In this document: positions 34,441 through 43,292 of the stretch, piece by piece | Layout: each line of letters opens with the position of its first letter | Position numbering within the stretch: the first letter of the stretch is position 1 | Source: Bacteroidales bacterium UBA6431 | GTDB lineage: Bacteria; Bacteroidota; Bacteroidia; Bacteroidales; UBA932 | DNA length: 59,475 nucleotides | Assembly (NCBI GenBank): GCA_002439095.1 | Contig: DJOT01000002.1 | Span: 1 to 59,475, forward strand | Direction: 5' to 3' | Position numbers and translations under genes: made by a program | The notes under the pieces: model-generated | The model's input: only the letters and a program-made list of their open reading frames with translations | Told to the model about the DNA's origin: nothing | Database searches by the model: none

Positions 34441-35253
34441 CTAAATTTCGACCTCATCTCCATCCCGTGCCACGATGGTATCGGGAAAAATGGCAGTACA
34501 TTCAGCCTTGAACGCATCAAAATCCACAATCCGGGAGGAGAAATGCCCGACAACGAGCTTGCCGGCCCCGGCCTCCAACGCACAACGGGCAGCCTGACAA
34601 GTCGTGGAATGATAATACTTCTCCGCCTTGTCTGACATGGAATCCATATAGGTCGCCTCGTGATAGAGGCAGTCAACGCCATGAACCCACCCCGGAAGTT
34701 CCGGGAACGGAGCAGTATCTGAGCAATAGGCATAAGACTTCGGAACAATAGAGCTGTCCCCCTCGGCCGCCAGTGCCCTTTTTGGAGTCAGTATCTCATC
34801 GAAACGGTAGCCATAGCACTCTATCTTGTGATTGAGAGGAAAAGCACTGACCCTCACCGCCTTTGACTCATGTACCACCTGAGGTTCGCGGCATTTGACA
34901 GCCTTGAAGACTATCTTGAACGCCCCGTCGGTGCCGAAAAACGACTCGTAGAACTTGACTATCGAGCCAAGCGCCTGCGGCCCATATATATATAGTTCGC
35001 CGGTCCGCCCATACATGGCCATGGAGCGCAGAAGGCCGAACAAGCCGAAGACATGGTCACCATGGATGTGCGATATGAATATCGCCTCCACCTTGACAAA
35101 CGAGAGGTGCATACGCCTCATCTGACGCTGCGCACCCTCACCGCAGTCAATCAGAAACAAGCGCCCATGCACAGAAAGTGCCTGAGCGCTCGGGTTTCTA
35201 TCAGAAATGGGCATAGCCGAAGCCGTGCCCATTATCTTGAGTGTAAAATTCAT
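34441..35253 (-). CDS. rnz: Ribonuclease Z, short form
   Basis: This 270-residue metallo-beta-lactamase-fold nuclease matures tRNA 3' ends. The zinc motif HIHGDH has H62, H64, D66 and H67; YCSDTAPF, YHEATY and GHFSSR carry the remaining ligands. The family is usually ~300 residues. The stretch between the NHKIECYGYRF segment and PKSYAYCSD is about 30-35 residues shorter than usual. The active site looks intact. It is 8 bases after rpsA and 14 before the glucosaminidase gene. Confidence 0.92.
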   Translation of the reverse strand: MNFTLKIMGTASAMPISDRNPSAQALSVHGRLFLIDCGEGAQRQMRRMHLSFVKVEAIFISHIHGDHVFGLFGLLRSMAMYGRTGELYIYGPQALGSIVKFYESFFGTDGAFKIVFKAVKCREPQVVHESKAVRVSAFPLNHKIECYGYRFDEILTPKRALAAEGDSSIVPKSYAYCSDTAPFPELPGWVHGVDCLYHEATYMDSMSDKAEKYYHSTTCQAARCALEAGAGKLVVGHFSSRIVDFDAFKAECTAIFPDTIVARDGDEVEI

Positions 35254-35261
35254 AGCGGGGA

Positions 35262-37124
35262 TTACTCGCCCTTCTCGAACTTCTCCTTGAGAGCTGCCAG
35301 TGCATCGATGTCGCCAAGGGTGGCTTTCTCGACATTGGCATTGACTCTCTTGACTGCCTTCTTGGTGTTCTCGGCCTCTGCTGCAGCTGCCTTCTCCTTG
35401 ACCTCGGCATAGGTGCGGAGGTGAGAAAGGAGGATGCGGCGGGTAGAACGGCGGAGTTCAACGACCTTGAACGGAAGAGTCTCACCTACGGTCGCAGTCT
35501 TGCCGTCTTCCTTGACAAGCTCACGGCTGAATGCAAAGCCCTCAGCGCTACCGTCAAGAGTGATGTTGGCACCCTTGTCTGTCATGGAAGCCACGGTGCC
35601 CTCAACTACAGAGCCTACAGGATACTTGGCCTCGATCTCGTCCCAAGGATTAGGAGTAAGCTGCTTCATGCCGAGAGAAAGCTTGTGGTTGGCCTCGTCG
35701 AAGTCAAGGATCTGGACATCGATGGTGTCACCAGGGGCGACAATCTCTGAAGGATGCTTGATCTTGTTCCAGCTGAGGTCGCTGATATGTACGAGACCCT
35801 CTACGCCGTCCTCAAGCTCGGCGAAGACGCCGAAGTTGGTGATGTTGCGTACGACAGCCTTGTGCTTGCTGCCTACAGGATATTTCTCGCGGATGTTCTC
35901 CCAAGGGTTAGGCGTGAGCTGCTTGAGACCGAGGGAAATCTTGCGGGCCTCACGGTCGATTGAGAGAATTTGAGCCTCAACCTCGTCGCCGGCCTTGAGG
36001 AACTCCTGTGCGGAGTGGAGGCGAGGAGACCATGACATCTCGGACACGTGAACGAGACCCTCTACGCCCGGCTCAATCTCAACGAATGCACCGTAATCTG
36101 CAATAAGGATCACCTTGCCCTTGACCTTGTCACCGACCTTGAGGTCAGGATTGAGGTTGTCCCAAGGATGTGGAGTAAGCTGCTTGAGTCCGAGGGCGAT
36201 ACGCTTCTGCTGCTCGTTGAAGTCAAGGACAACGACCTTGATCTTCTCATCGAGAGAAACGACTTCCTCCGGATGGTTTACACGGCCCCAAGAGAGGTCG
36301 GTGATATGGATGAGACCGTCAACACCGCCGAGGTCCACGAATACGCCGTAGTTGGTGATGTTCTTGACAACGCCCTCGAGGATCTGGCCTTTCTCAAGCT
36401 TGCCGATGAGCTCAGCCCTCTTCTGCTCCTGCTCGGCCTCAAGGAGAGCCTTGTGTGACACTACTACGTTGCGGAACTCCTGGTTGATCTTGACGATCTT
36501 GCAGTCGATGTTCTGATTGACGAACTGGTCATAGTCGCGGATAGGCTTGATGTCGATCTGTGAACCCGGGAGGAAAGCCTCGATTCCGAACACGTCCACG
36601 ATCATGCCGCCCTTGGTACGGGTCTTCACGAAGCCCTTGACAACCTCATCGTTCTCGAACGCCTCGTTGACTCTGTCCCAAGACTTGAGTGTGCGGGCTT
36701 TGCGGTGTGAGAGCACGAGCTGGCCCTTCTTGTCCTCTGCGGACTCCACATAAACCTCAACCTTGTCGCCAACCTTTAGATCCGGATCATAACGGAACTC
36801 TGATATAGGGATGACGCCCTCGCTCTTACCGCCGATGGTCACTACGACCTCGCGCTTGTTGAGTCCGGTCACCTCTCCCTCGACAACCTCATTCTCCACA
36901 ACCTTGGAGAGAGTCTTGTCGTATGCTTCTTCGATGGCTTTGCGGTCGGTGTCGCCATAGACGTCACCGCCTTCAAAAGCATCCCAGTCGAAGTCCTCAG
37001 GCTTGACGGAAGCGTTGAGCACGGTGCTCTTCTTCCCGGCCTTCGGAGCCTCTTCCTTAACGGTTTCTACCGCCGGCTCCACTGGAGCTGCCGCAGCCAC
37101 CTCTTTGTTTTCAATTTCGCTCAT
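35262..37124 (-). CDS. rpsA: Ribosomal protein S1
   Basis: This 620-residue protein brings mRNA to the small ribosomal subunit. Six S1 RNA-binding domains follow an acidic N-terminus, with repeats recognisable as GVFVDLGGVDGLIHITDLSW, GAFVEIEPGVEGLVHVSEMSW and GVFAELEDGVEGLVHISDLSW; the first two are divergent. S1 matters especially in Bacteroidetes, whose mRNAs seldom use Shine-Dalgarno pairing. It has its own promoter and a ~65-base leader with a GC hairpin, and leads the rnz-glucosaminidase-mltG unit. Confidence 0.97.
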   Translation of the reverse strand: MSEIENKEVAAAAPVEPAVETVKEEAPKAGKKSTVLNASVKPEDFDWDAFEGGDVYGDTDRKAIEEAYDKTLSKVVENEVVEGEVTGLNKREVVVTIGGKSEGVIPISEFRYDPDLKVGDKVEVYVESAEDKKGQLVLSHRKARTLKSWDRVNEAFENDEVVKGFVKTRTKGGMIVDVFGIEAFLPGSQIDIKPIRDYDQFVNQNIDCKIVKINQEFRNVVVSHKALLEAEQEQKRAELIGKLEKGQILEGVVKNITNYGVFVDLGGVDGLIHITDLSWGRVNHPEEVVSLDEKIKVVVLDFNEQQKRIALGLKQLTPHPWDNLNPDLKVGDKVKGKVILIADYGAFVEIEPGVEGLVHVSEMSWSPRLHSAQEFLKAGDEVEAQILSIDREARKISLGLKQLTPNPWENIREKYPVGSKHKAVVRNITNFGVFAELEDGVEGLVHISDLSWNKIKHPSEIVAPGDTIDVQILDFDEANHKLSLGMKQLTPNPWDEIEAKYPVGSVVEGTVASMTDKGANITLDGSAEGFAFSRELVKEDGKTATVGETLPFKVVELRRSTRRILLSHLRTYAEVKEKAAAAEAENTKKAVKRVNANVEKATLGDIDALAALKEKFEKGE

Positions 37125-37169
37125 TTCTAAAAAAACAAACTATTAATTAAACTTTATGTTACATGCCGT

Positions 37170-37203
37170 CCGGGCACACCCGGAACAAAGGCGCGCAAAG
37201 ATA
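37170..37203 (-). promoter_or_regulatory. rpsA promoter and leader hairpin
   Basis: TATCTTTG on the minus strand (37196-37203) is a good TAnnTTTG, with a TTG upstream. The leader contains CCGGG-TGTG-CCCGG (37170-37183), a perfect 5-bp GC stem, possibly for autoregulation by S1. Confidence 0.5.
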
Positions 37204-37220
37204 GCAAAAAAATCTGATAA

Positions 37221-38174
37221 TCAAAGCATTTTCTTGCGCTTGAAGACATACCATACGGCGAGGACAAGCACAACCATCAGAAGGAGTATGAAACCCCATG
37301 CAAGTGGGCTCTGCGATAGAGGAAGCGCCACGTTCATCCCATAGAAACTCGCCACCAGAGTCGCAGGCATCAGAAGCAGGGAGACGAAAGTGAACGTCTT
37401 CATTATACGGTTCTGGTCAAGGTTGATGATACCGACCACCGTATCCTGCATATATTCGAGGCGCTCGAAAGTGAAAGTTATATGGTTGATGAGAGAGGCG
37501 ATGTCCTGGAGAATTATCCCGAGATCCTGCCGAAAATCCGGATCCTTGGGACAAAGCCGGCTCTTGAGCACGTTGGAGATGAGACGCTGCTTGTCTACTA
37601 TGTTCTCACGGACATACATTGCATTCTGTTGCAACTGGTTGATGTCCAAGAGGAATTTCTCGTTTATATCCTCCATCTGGTTGATGCGGCGGCTGAATCT
37701 GGAGACATCCTTCGAAATCAGCTCGACGATATCGGCATCAAGATCGACACGCCTGTCCATTATGGAAAGGAAAACCGTGAACCCGTCCGGAAACTGGTCT
37801 GGGAGCGCCTGGATTTTCAACTGGAGAGTGTCGATTGACCGGAGGGGGATTTCCCTTACAGTGGTAAGAATCCCGCCCGCTATGATGAATGACACCGGAT
37901 CCATCAACATCTGGTCATCAGCCGGAGAAAGGAAGTTGGTGTTGGCGAATATGACCCCGTCTTCTTCGGAAAAACGTGATGAGCTCTCGATCTCCTCAGC
38001 CTCCGCACGGCTCTGGATTTCAGTGCCAAGATACGCCTCCACAGCCCTCTTCTGATCTCCTGACGGCTGCAGAAGGTCTATCCAGAGGACAGCATCCTTG
38101 CTGATGACAGCAAGCTCCGTTTCAGACTGGCACGACTCGATCCTGCCGTCTTGTCTGTAGAAAATCTTGATCAT
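37221..38174 (-). CDS. corA: CorA-type magnesium/cobalt transporter
   Basis: This 317-residue inner-membrane channel has a long cytoplasmic funnel domain (residues 1-255) and two C-terminal membrane helices. The signature YGMN is at the end of the first helix (FYGMNVALP), and the pore helix follows. It ends in a basic tail KRKK. It is divergent from mntP, with TATATTTG at 38226-38233 as likely promoter. The neighbouring metal exporter gene suggests shared metal homeostasis. Confidence 0.94.
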   Translation of the reverse strand: MIKIFYRQDGRIESCQSETELAVISKDAVLWIDLLQPSGDQKRAVEAYLGTEIQSRAEAEEIESSSRFSEEDGVIFANTNFLSPADDQMLMDPVSFIIAGGILTTVREIPLRSIDTLQLKIQALPDQFPDGFTVFLSIMDRRVDLDADIVELISKDVSRFSRRINQMEDINEKFLLDINQLQQNAMYVRENIVDKQRLISNVLKSRLCPKDPDFRQDLGIILQDIASLINHITFTFERLEYMQDTVVGIINLDQNRIMKTFTFVSLLLMPATLVASFYGMNVALPLSQSPLAWGFILLLMVVLVLAVWYVFKRKKML

Positions 38175-38225
38175 AAGCCTTCCGGTTTTGGGGTTGCAGC
38201 GTCCACGTCACGGAGAAGCGGGCGC

Positions 38226-38263
38226 GCAAATATAGGAATATTTTGATAAAAATATCTATATTC
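38226..38263. promoter_or_regulatory. Divergent corA and mntP promoters
   Basis: TATATTTG on the minus strand at 38226-38233 faces corA. TATATTCG on the plus strand at 38256-38263 faces mntP. No riboswitch-like structure for mntP is visible in the short leader. Confidence 0.45.
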
Positions 38264-38287
38264 GCGCCCGCAAAGCGCTTGAATTAT

Positions 38288-38830
38288 ATGGGAATACTCG
38301 AATCGTTGCTCACAGCTGTCTCACTCTGCGCCGACTGTTTCGCCGTCAGCCTGTGTTCCAGCGTGACGCTCAAGAAGATAGACTGGAAGGATGCGTTCAA
38401 GGTCGCCACCGTGTTCGCCATCATCCAGACGGGACTCCTGCTCGCGGGATGGGCCGCCGGCAACGTTCTCGCCGGAGCCGTACAGACCATCTCCAACATA
38501 ATCGGATGCCTGCTTCTTCTTTATGTGGGGGGCTCCATGATTTTTGAAGGTATCAAGGGCAAAGGCGAAGAAAGAAACCTCAACGGCCTCAAGAACATCA
38601 TTATAGGAGGCATCGCCACCAGCATCGATGCGATGGCTGTGGGCGTAGCCCAGTCGATGGGCGGCGGCACATCCATCACACTGCCCGCCGCCTGTGTGGC
38701 AGCCGTCACATTCATATCTGTGATAGTCGGAATCCTCGGAGGCAAGCGCATCGGGGAAAAATTCGGACGCATCGCCGAGATCGCCGGCGGCACCGTCCTC
38801 GCCGGAATAGGGATAAGTTTCCTGTTCTAA
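38288..38830 (+). CDS. mntP: Putative manganese efflux pump MntP
   Basis: This 180-residue membrane protein has six hydrophobic segments in two repeats. The conserved acidic residues of the family appear in CADCFAVSL (first repeat) and SIDAMAVGV (second repeat). I start at MGILESLLTAV (38288), since the upstream frame extension lies in the promoter region. Family members export Mn2+. It is divergent from corA and overlaps the 3' end of recR by 4 bases. Confidence 0.9.
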   Translation: MGILESLLTAVSLCADCFAVSLCSSVTLKKIDWKDAFKVATVFAIIQTGLLLAGWAAGNVLAGAVQTISNIIGCLLLLYVGGSMIFEGIKGKGEERNLNGLKNIIIGGIATSIDAMAVGVAQSMGGGTSITLPAACVAAVTFISVIVGILGGKRIGEKFGRIAEIAGGTVLAGIGISFLF

Positions 38831-39441
38831 GGCTTGAAAATCTGCCGGTTGAGAATCGACCGGCCAAGAGTCAGAGAATCAGCGTACTCAAGATCGTCAC
38901 CGAAGCCGAGTCCGCGGGCGAGAGTGGAGACCTTGACCCCGAGGCCCTCTATCTGACGATATATATAGAAAGACGTTGTCTCCCCTTCCACATCACCGCT
39001 TAAGGCGAGTATGACTTCGACCGGGCCTTCTGCGGATTTGAGCCGCTCCACAAGCTGGCGGATATTGAGGTCGGAGGGTCCCACGCCGTTGATCGGAGAT
39101 ATGATACCTCCGAGCACATGGTACACTCCCCTATACTGCCCCGTATCTTCAATGCTCATGACATCCCGCACGCTCTCCACCACGCAGATAGTATTGTGGT
39201 CTCGTGTCTTGTCCGCACAGATTGAGCAGGTGTCCCCGTCCGAGATCATCATGCAGGTACGGCAATAATGCACATCATCCGCAAGGCGGTCTATCGCCGA
39301 AGCAAAACGGTGAATGTTTTCCGAAGGCTGGCGAAGCAGATGCAGGGCCAAGCGCAAAGCGCTGCGGGAGCCCACCCCCGGAAGGGAGCTGATGGCTTCC
39401 ACAGCGTCTTTCAGCAACTTGGATGGATAACGGTCAGTCAA
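38827..39441 (-). CDS. recR: Recombination protein RecR
   Basis: This 204-residue protein works with RecO/RecF in gap repair. It has the N-terminal helix-hairpin-helix (LPGVGSRSALRLALHLL), a four-cysteine zinc finger (CRTCMMISDGDTCSIC) and a Toprim domain beginning ICVVESVRDVM. It starts immediately after fba stops, so the two share a transcript. The 3' end overlaps mntP. Confidence 0.95.
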   Translation of the reverse strand: MTDRYPSKLLKDAVEAISSLPGVGSRSALRLALHLLRQPSENIHRFASAIDRLADDVHYCRTCMMISDGDTCSICADKTRDHNTICVVESVRDVMSIEDTGQYRGVYHVLGGIISPINGVGPSDLNIRQLVERLKSAEGPVEVILALSGDVEGETTSFYIYRQIEGLGVKVSTLARGLGFGDDLEYADSLTLGRSILNRQIFKP

Positions 39442-40446
39442 CTACCTGGCCTTTCCGTTGGAACCGAGCACGTCCACGATCTTGTGGATGTACATCTTCT
39501 TCATCTCCTCACGAGCCGGCTTGAGGTACTGGCGAGGATCGAAGTCAGCCGGGTGCAGAGCAAGGTGCTCGCGGATGGCGGCGGTCATGGCAAGACGTGA
39601 GTCAGAGTCGATGTTGATCTTGCAGACTGCGCTCTTGGCTGCCTTGCGGAGCTGCTCCTCAGGGATACCTACGGCATCAGGGAGTTTTCCGCCGTACTTG
39701 TTGATGGTGTCAACATACTCCTGAGGCACTGATGATGAGCCGTGAAGCACGATCGGGAAGCCAGGGAGTTTTTTCTCGATGGCCTTCAGCACGTCGAATG
39801 CGAGCGGCGGCGGCACAAGACGCCCCGTCTTAGGGTCGCGGGTGCACTGCTCAGGTTTGAACTTGTATGCTCCGTGTGAAGTGCCAATAGAGATTGCAAG
39901 AGAGTCGCAGCCGGTCTTCTTTACGAAGTCGATCACTTCCTCCGGACGTGTGTAGTGAGACTCCTCTGAAGCGACCTCTTCCTCCACTCCGGCGAGGACA
40001 CCGAGCTCGGCCTCAACGGTCACGTCATACTTGTGGGCATATTTCACAACTTTCTTCGTGAGGGCGACATTCTCATCATACGGAAGAGCAGAGCCGTCGA
40101 TCATCACTGAAGAAAAGCCGAAGTCCACGCAGCTCTTGCAGAGCTCGTAGCTGTCACCGTGATCGAGGTGAAGCACGATCTGAGGCTTTTTCCAGCCAAG
40201 CTCCTTGGCATACTCCACAGCGCCCTGCGCCATGTAGCGGAGAAGGGTCTGGTTCGCATAGTTGCGGGCGCCCTTGGACACCTGGAGAATCACCGGAGAC
40301 TTGGTCTCGGCGGCAGCCTGGATGATGGCCTGGAGCTGCTCCATATTGTTGAAGTTGAATGCAGGAACGGCGTATCCGCCCTTTACGGCTTTGGCAAACA
40401 TCGCACGGGTGTTGACCAGTCCGAGATCCTTGTAAGAAACCTTCAT
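39442..40446 (-). CDS. fba: Class II fructose-bisphosphate aldolase
   Basis: This 334-residue zinc aldolase interconverts fructose-1,6-bisphosphate with two triose phosphates in glycolysis and gluconeogenesis. Zinc and catalytic motifs include HLDHGDSYELC, EAELGVLAG and LHGSSSVPQEYV. I start at MKVSYKDLGLV (40446), discarding a 64-codon upstream extension that lies in the gmk promoter region. It is divergent from gmk. recR follows without a gap. Confidence 0.95.
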   Translation of the reverse strand: MKVSYKDLGLVNTRAMFAKAVKGGYAVPAFNFNNMEQLQAIIQAAAETKSPVILQVSKGARNYANQTLLRYMAQGAVEYAKELGWKKPQIVLHLDHGDSYELCKSCVDFGFSSVMIDGSALPYDENVALTKKVVKYAHKYDVTVEAELGVLAGVEEEVASEESHYTRPEEVIDFVKKTGCDSLAISIGTSHGAYKFKPEQCTRDPKTGRLVPPPLAFDVLKAIEKKLPGFPIVLHGSSSVPQEYVDTINKYGGKLPDAVGIPEEQLRKAAKSAVCKINIDSDSRLAMTAAIREHLALHPADFDPRQYLKPAREEMKKMYIHKIVDVLGSNGKAR

Positions 40447-40503
40447 AAGACAATAATTTATTATAACAAATATCTTGTTTCCAAAAAATCGCGTAAAAAT
40501 AAC

Positions 40504-40511
40504 TATTTTTG
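40504..40511 (+). promoter_or_regulatory. Promoter -7 element of the gmk operon
   Basis: TATTTTTG matches TAnnTTTG, 17 bases before the gmk start codon. Confidence 0.5.
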
Positions 40512-40528
40512 CGGAAATCCACATATAA

Positions 40529-41098
40529 ATGTCTGGTAAAGTTCTCATATTTTCAGCGCCTTCCGGTGCCGGCAAGAGCACAGTAGTAGGCCACCTGCTC
40601 AAATCACATCCGGAACTGGAGTTCTCCATATCAGCCACTTCACGAGCCCCGCGCGGCAGCGAACGCGACGGGACGGAATATTATTTCATTTCAGCCGACC
40701 GCTTCCGGGAACTGATAGCACAAGACGCGTTCGTGGAGCACGAGGAGGTATATCACGACCGCTTCTACGGCACGCTCAAGAGCGAAGTGGAGAGAATCTG
40801 GTCCAAAGGGCACGTGATCATATTCGACGTGGATGTCAAAGGAGGGGTCAACCTCAAGAAATATTTCGGAGACAAGGCCCTCTCGATACTGATCCTTCCC
40901 CCGAGTCCGCAGGTGCTGGAGCAGAGGCTCCGCGGACGCGGTACGGACAGCGAGGCGGATATCAGGGAAAGGCTTGCGAAGGCCGAATCGGAAATCGCTT
41001 TCGCCAAGGGCAAGTTCGACCGCGAGATAGTCAACGACAAACTTGAGGACACGCTGTCCCTTGCGGACAGGACAGTAGACGCTTTCTTATGCGGATAG
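40529..41098 (+). CDS. gmk: Guanylate kinase
   Basis: This 189-residue protein phosphorylates GMP to GDP. The P-loop APSGAGKST (residues 10-18), the GMP-binding SATSRAPRGSE and DGTEYYFIS, and the lid region GTDSEADIRERL are present. It overlaps nadD by 10 bases. The operon continues to the pectinesterase lipoprotein 20 bases after nadD. Confidence 0.96.
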   Translation: MSGKVLIFSAPSGAGKSTVVGHLLKSHPELEFSISATSRAPRGSERDGTEYYFISADRFRELIAQDAFVEHEEVYHDRFYGTLKSEVERIWSKGHVIIFDVDVKGGVNLKKYFGDKALSILILPPSPQVLEQRLRGRGTDSEADIRERLAKAESEIAFAKGKFDREIVNDKLEDTLSLADRTVDAFLCG

Positions 41099-41718
41099 CC
41101 GTCTACTCCGGTTCTTTCGATCCACTGCACATCGGGCACCAGGCGATAATGGAATACCTCACCAACGTCAAGGAGTTCGACTGGGTGTATCTTGTCATCT
41201 CCCCTCAGAATCCGCTCAAGAGCCCGGACAAGGCACTCAGTGCAGAGCAGAGATACCGCGCAGCAATCGAAGCCGTGCTGCGTCACCCGGAACTCCATGT
41301 ATGGGTGGACAACATAGAGCTCCAGATGCCACCTCCCAATTACACCATAAAGACATTGGACGCGCTCAAGAAGAGGGAGCCGCACAACGAGTTCTCTCTC
41401 GTGATAGGAGCCGACAACCTCCAGAACATACACAGATGGCGCGATGCACCTCGTCTGCTGAGCGAATATGGAGTGGTGGTGTACCCTCGCAGCGGATACG
41501 ACATGCACCGGACAAGACAGCTGCTCCTTGAAGAATGCAGGCAGTTTCCAGCCCCGTACGTGATGGATTCATGGACCAGCCCCGACACGGCAAGCCTCGA
41601 AGAACTCGACCACCTCTACCACATAAAACTGATCGACGCGCCTATCGTGGAAATATCATCCACCGAGATCCGGGAGCGCGAAGCCATGGGCGAGGACATG
41701 TCAGCCTACCTCATGTAA
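41089..41718 (+). CDS. nadD: Nicotinate-nucleotide adenylyltransferase
   Basis: This 209-residue enzyme makes deamido-NAD from nicotinate mononucleotide in NAD synthesis. The nucleotidyltransferase motif GSFDPLHIGH is at residues 8-17, and the second motif ISSTEIRER near the C-terminus is intact. It overlaps the end of gmk and so is probably coupled to it. Length is normal. Confidence 0.95.
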   Translation: MRIAVYSGSFDPLHIGHQAIMEYLTNVKEFDWVYLVISPQNPLKSPDKALSAEQRYRAAIEAVLRHPELHVWVDNIELQMPPPNYTIKTLDALKKREPHNEFSLVIGADNLQNIHRWRDAPRLLSEYGVVVYPRSGYDMHRTRQLLLEECRQFPAPYVMDSWTSPDTASLEELDHLYHIKLIDAPIVEISSTEIREREAMGEDMSAYLM

Positions 41719-41738
41719 CACCAGAACAAATAACGATA

Positions 41739-43241
41739 ATGAAAACCAAGATCATTCTTGCACTCCTGCCCATGCTCGCGGGAGCATGCAGCCAGAACGT
41801 GGAGTACTTCCCCGCCAGACAGGCATCGGAAGTGAATCCCGACACCCACCTTGTACTCACATTCACAGAGCAGCCTTCAGTCGGCAAGACAGGCTTCATC
41901 CGCATCTGGGACGCGGTTTCGGGCGAATGCGTGGACAGTCTCGACCTCAGCCTCCCCTCCGGGCTCACCGAGAGCCGCACCTACGGCGACGACTGCGACT
42001 ACACCAAAATCCCGTACGACTATTCCAGAGACTTCATCCCGACCAACCGCAACACCCTCCCCGGGACTCCTTCCGGCACGGCCGAACCTACCCCGCGCGA
42101 CATGCAGCTCACAATCATCGGGGGCTTCACCGACGGATTCCGCTTCCACCCGGTGATCATCCACGGCAACACCGCCACCATCTACCCTCACAACAACATG
42201 CTTGAATACGGCCACAGCTACTACGTCACCATAGACGAAGGAGCAATCGCATGCGGAGATTTCAAGGGCGTGAAGAAAGGCGAATGGGGTTTCACCACCA
42301 AGTCCGCAGGCCCGGCAGACCTCAAGCACCTCAGCGTCAACGCCGACGGCAGCGGTGACTTCAACACGGTACAGGGAGCTCTGGACGCCGTGCCGGACTT
42401 CTGCAAGGACACCACGACCATAGAGATCGCCGCCGGAGACTATGAGGAGATAGTCTATGCGCGCAACAAGACCAACGTCATCATCAAAGGGGCAGGCAAG
42501 GACGCGACCAAAGTCCACTATGCCAACAACGAGGTGTTCAATCCGCACCCCCTCACAGTCAAGACCAACGAGTGGCCGGGGACATTCCCGTCCCGCCGCG
42601 CAGCATTCGCCCTTGACAACTGCAGCGACATCATCATCGAAGACATCACCATAGCCACGGATCTCAAGGGGCAGGCCGAGGGACTTCTGCTCCACGGAGA
42701 ACGCATAGCCATGTACAACGTGCGCATCATCGGTTCAGGCGATGCCCTCCAGGCCAACGGCACCATCTACATGCAGGACAGCGAACTGATCGGAGACGGA
42801 GACACCATCCTCGGACGCGGCAGCCTATTTGCCTACCACAGCAGTTTCTACAACCACGGCGGCCCGTTCTCATGGGTACGCAACGTCAGCCCGGCACACG
42901 GGGACGTGTTCGTGGAATGCCATTTCGAGGGACTTCCCGACAAACCGGCCGACTATGGACGAACAAGCACAAACCACGGCACGGGCTATCCGGACGCGGA
43001 ATTTGTGGTAATCAACTGCACCACCCGTCATTTCAACCCGGCAGGCTGGAGCAGCATCGGCTTCAAGAGCGCCAAGATGTTCGAATGCCAGACCCGCGAT
43101 GCCGACAGCGGCAAGCTCGTGGACACATCAAAAAGGCACGAGTGGTCACGCCAACTCGACCCGGTCAAGGACAAGAAGCTCATCGCGAACTACTCCGACC
43201 CCGCCTTCGTGCTGAACGGCTGGAAGCCTGAAATCAGATAA
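41739..43241 (+). CDS. Pectinesterase-family (CE8-like) lipoprotein, divergent
   Basis: This 500-residue lipoprotein has a signal with lipobox LAGAC (C17). An Ig-like domain (about 30-190) precedes a right-handed beta-helix pectin-methylesterase domain (about 197-495, opening VNADGSGDFNTVQGALDAVP). Q312 in GQAEGLLL, D335 in GSGDAL and D355 in GDGDTILG match the CE8 catalytic set, and an Arg in YGRTS may match GRPW. The usual second Gln (QD) is Gly. It probably removes methyl (or acetyl) esters from pectin at the cell surface. It follows nadD by 20 bases, so may be expressed with gmk-nadD. Confidence 0.86.
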   Translation: MKTKIILALLPMLAGACSQNVEYFPARQASEVNPDTHLVLTFTEQPSVGKTGFIRIWDAVSGECVDSLDLSLPSGLTESRTYGDDCDYTKIPYDYSRDFIPTNRNTLPGTPSGTAEPTPRDMQLTIIGGFTDGFRFHPVIIHGNTATIYPHNNMLEYGHSYYVTIDEGAIACGDFKGVKKGEWGFTTKSAGPADLKHLSVNADGSGDFNTVQGALDAVPDFCKDTTTIEIAAGDYEEIVYARNKTNVIIKGAGKDATKVHYANNEVFNPHPLTVKTNEWPGTFPSRRAAFALDNCSDIIIEDITIATDLKGQAEGLLLHGERIAMYNVRIIGSGDALQANGTIYMQDSELIGDGDTILGRGSLFAYHSSFYNHGGPFSWVRNVSPAHGDVFVECHFEGLPDKPADYGRTSTNHGTGYPDAEFVVINCTTRHFNPAGWSSIGFKSAKMFECQTRDADSGKLVDTSKRHEWSRQLDPVKDKKLIANYSDPAFVLNGWKPEIR

Positions 43242-43251
43242 AAGAAAAAAG

Positions 43252-43274
43252 CCCGGTTGACACCGGGTTTTTTT
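43252..43274 (+). terminator. Intrinsic terminator after the pectinesterase gene
   Basis: CCCGG (43252-43256) and CCGGG (43263-43267) flank a 6-base loop, followed by seven Ts. The A-run before the stem makes it symmetric, so it can also end the convergent lipoprotein transcript. Confidence 0.9.
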
Positions 43275-43292
43275 CTTTTACATGTCGCAAAC

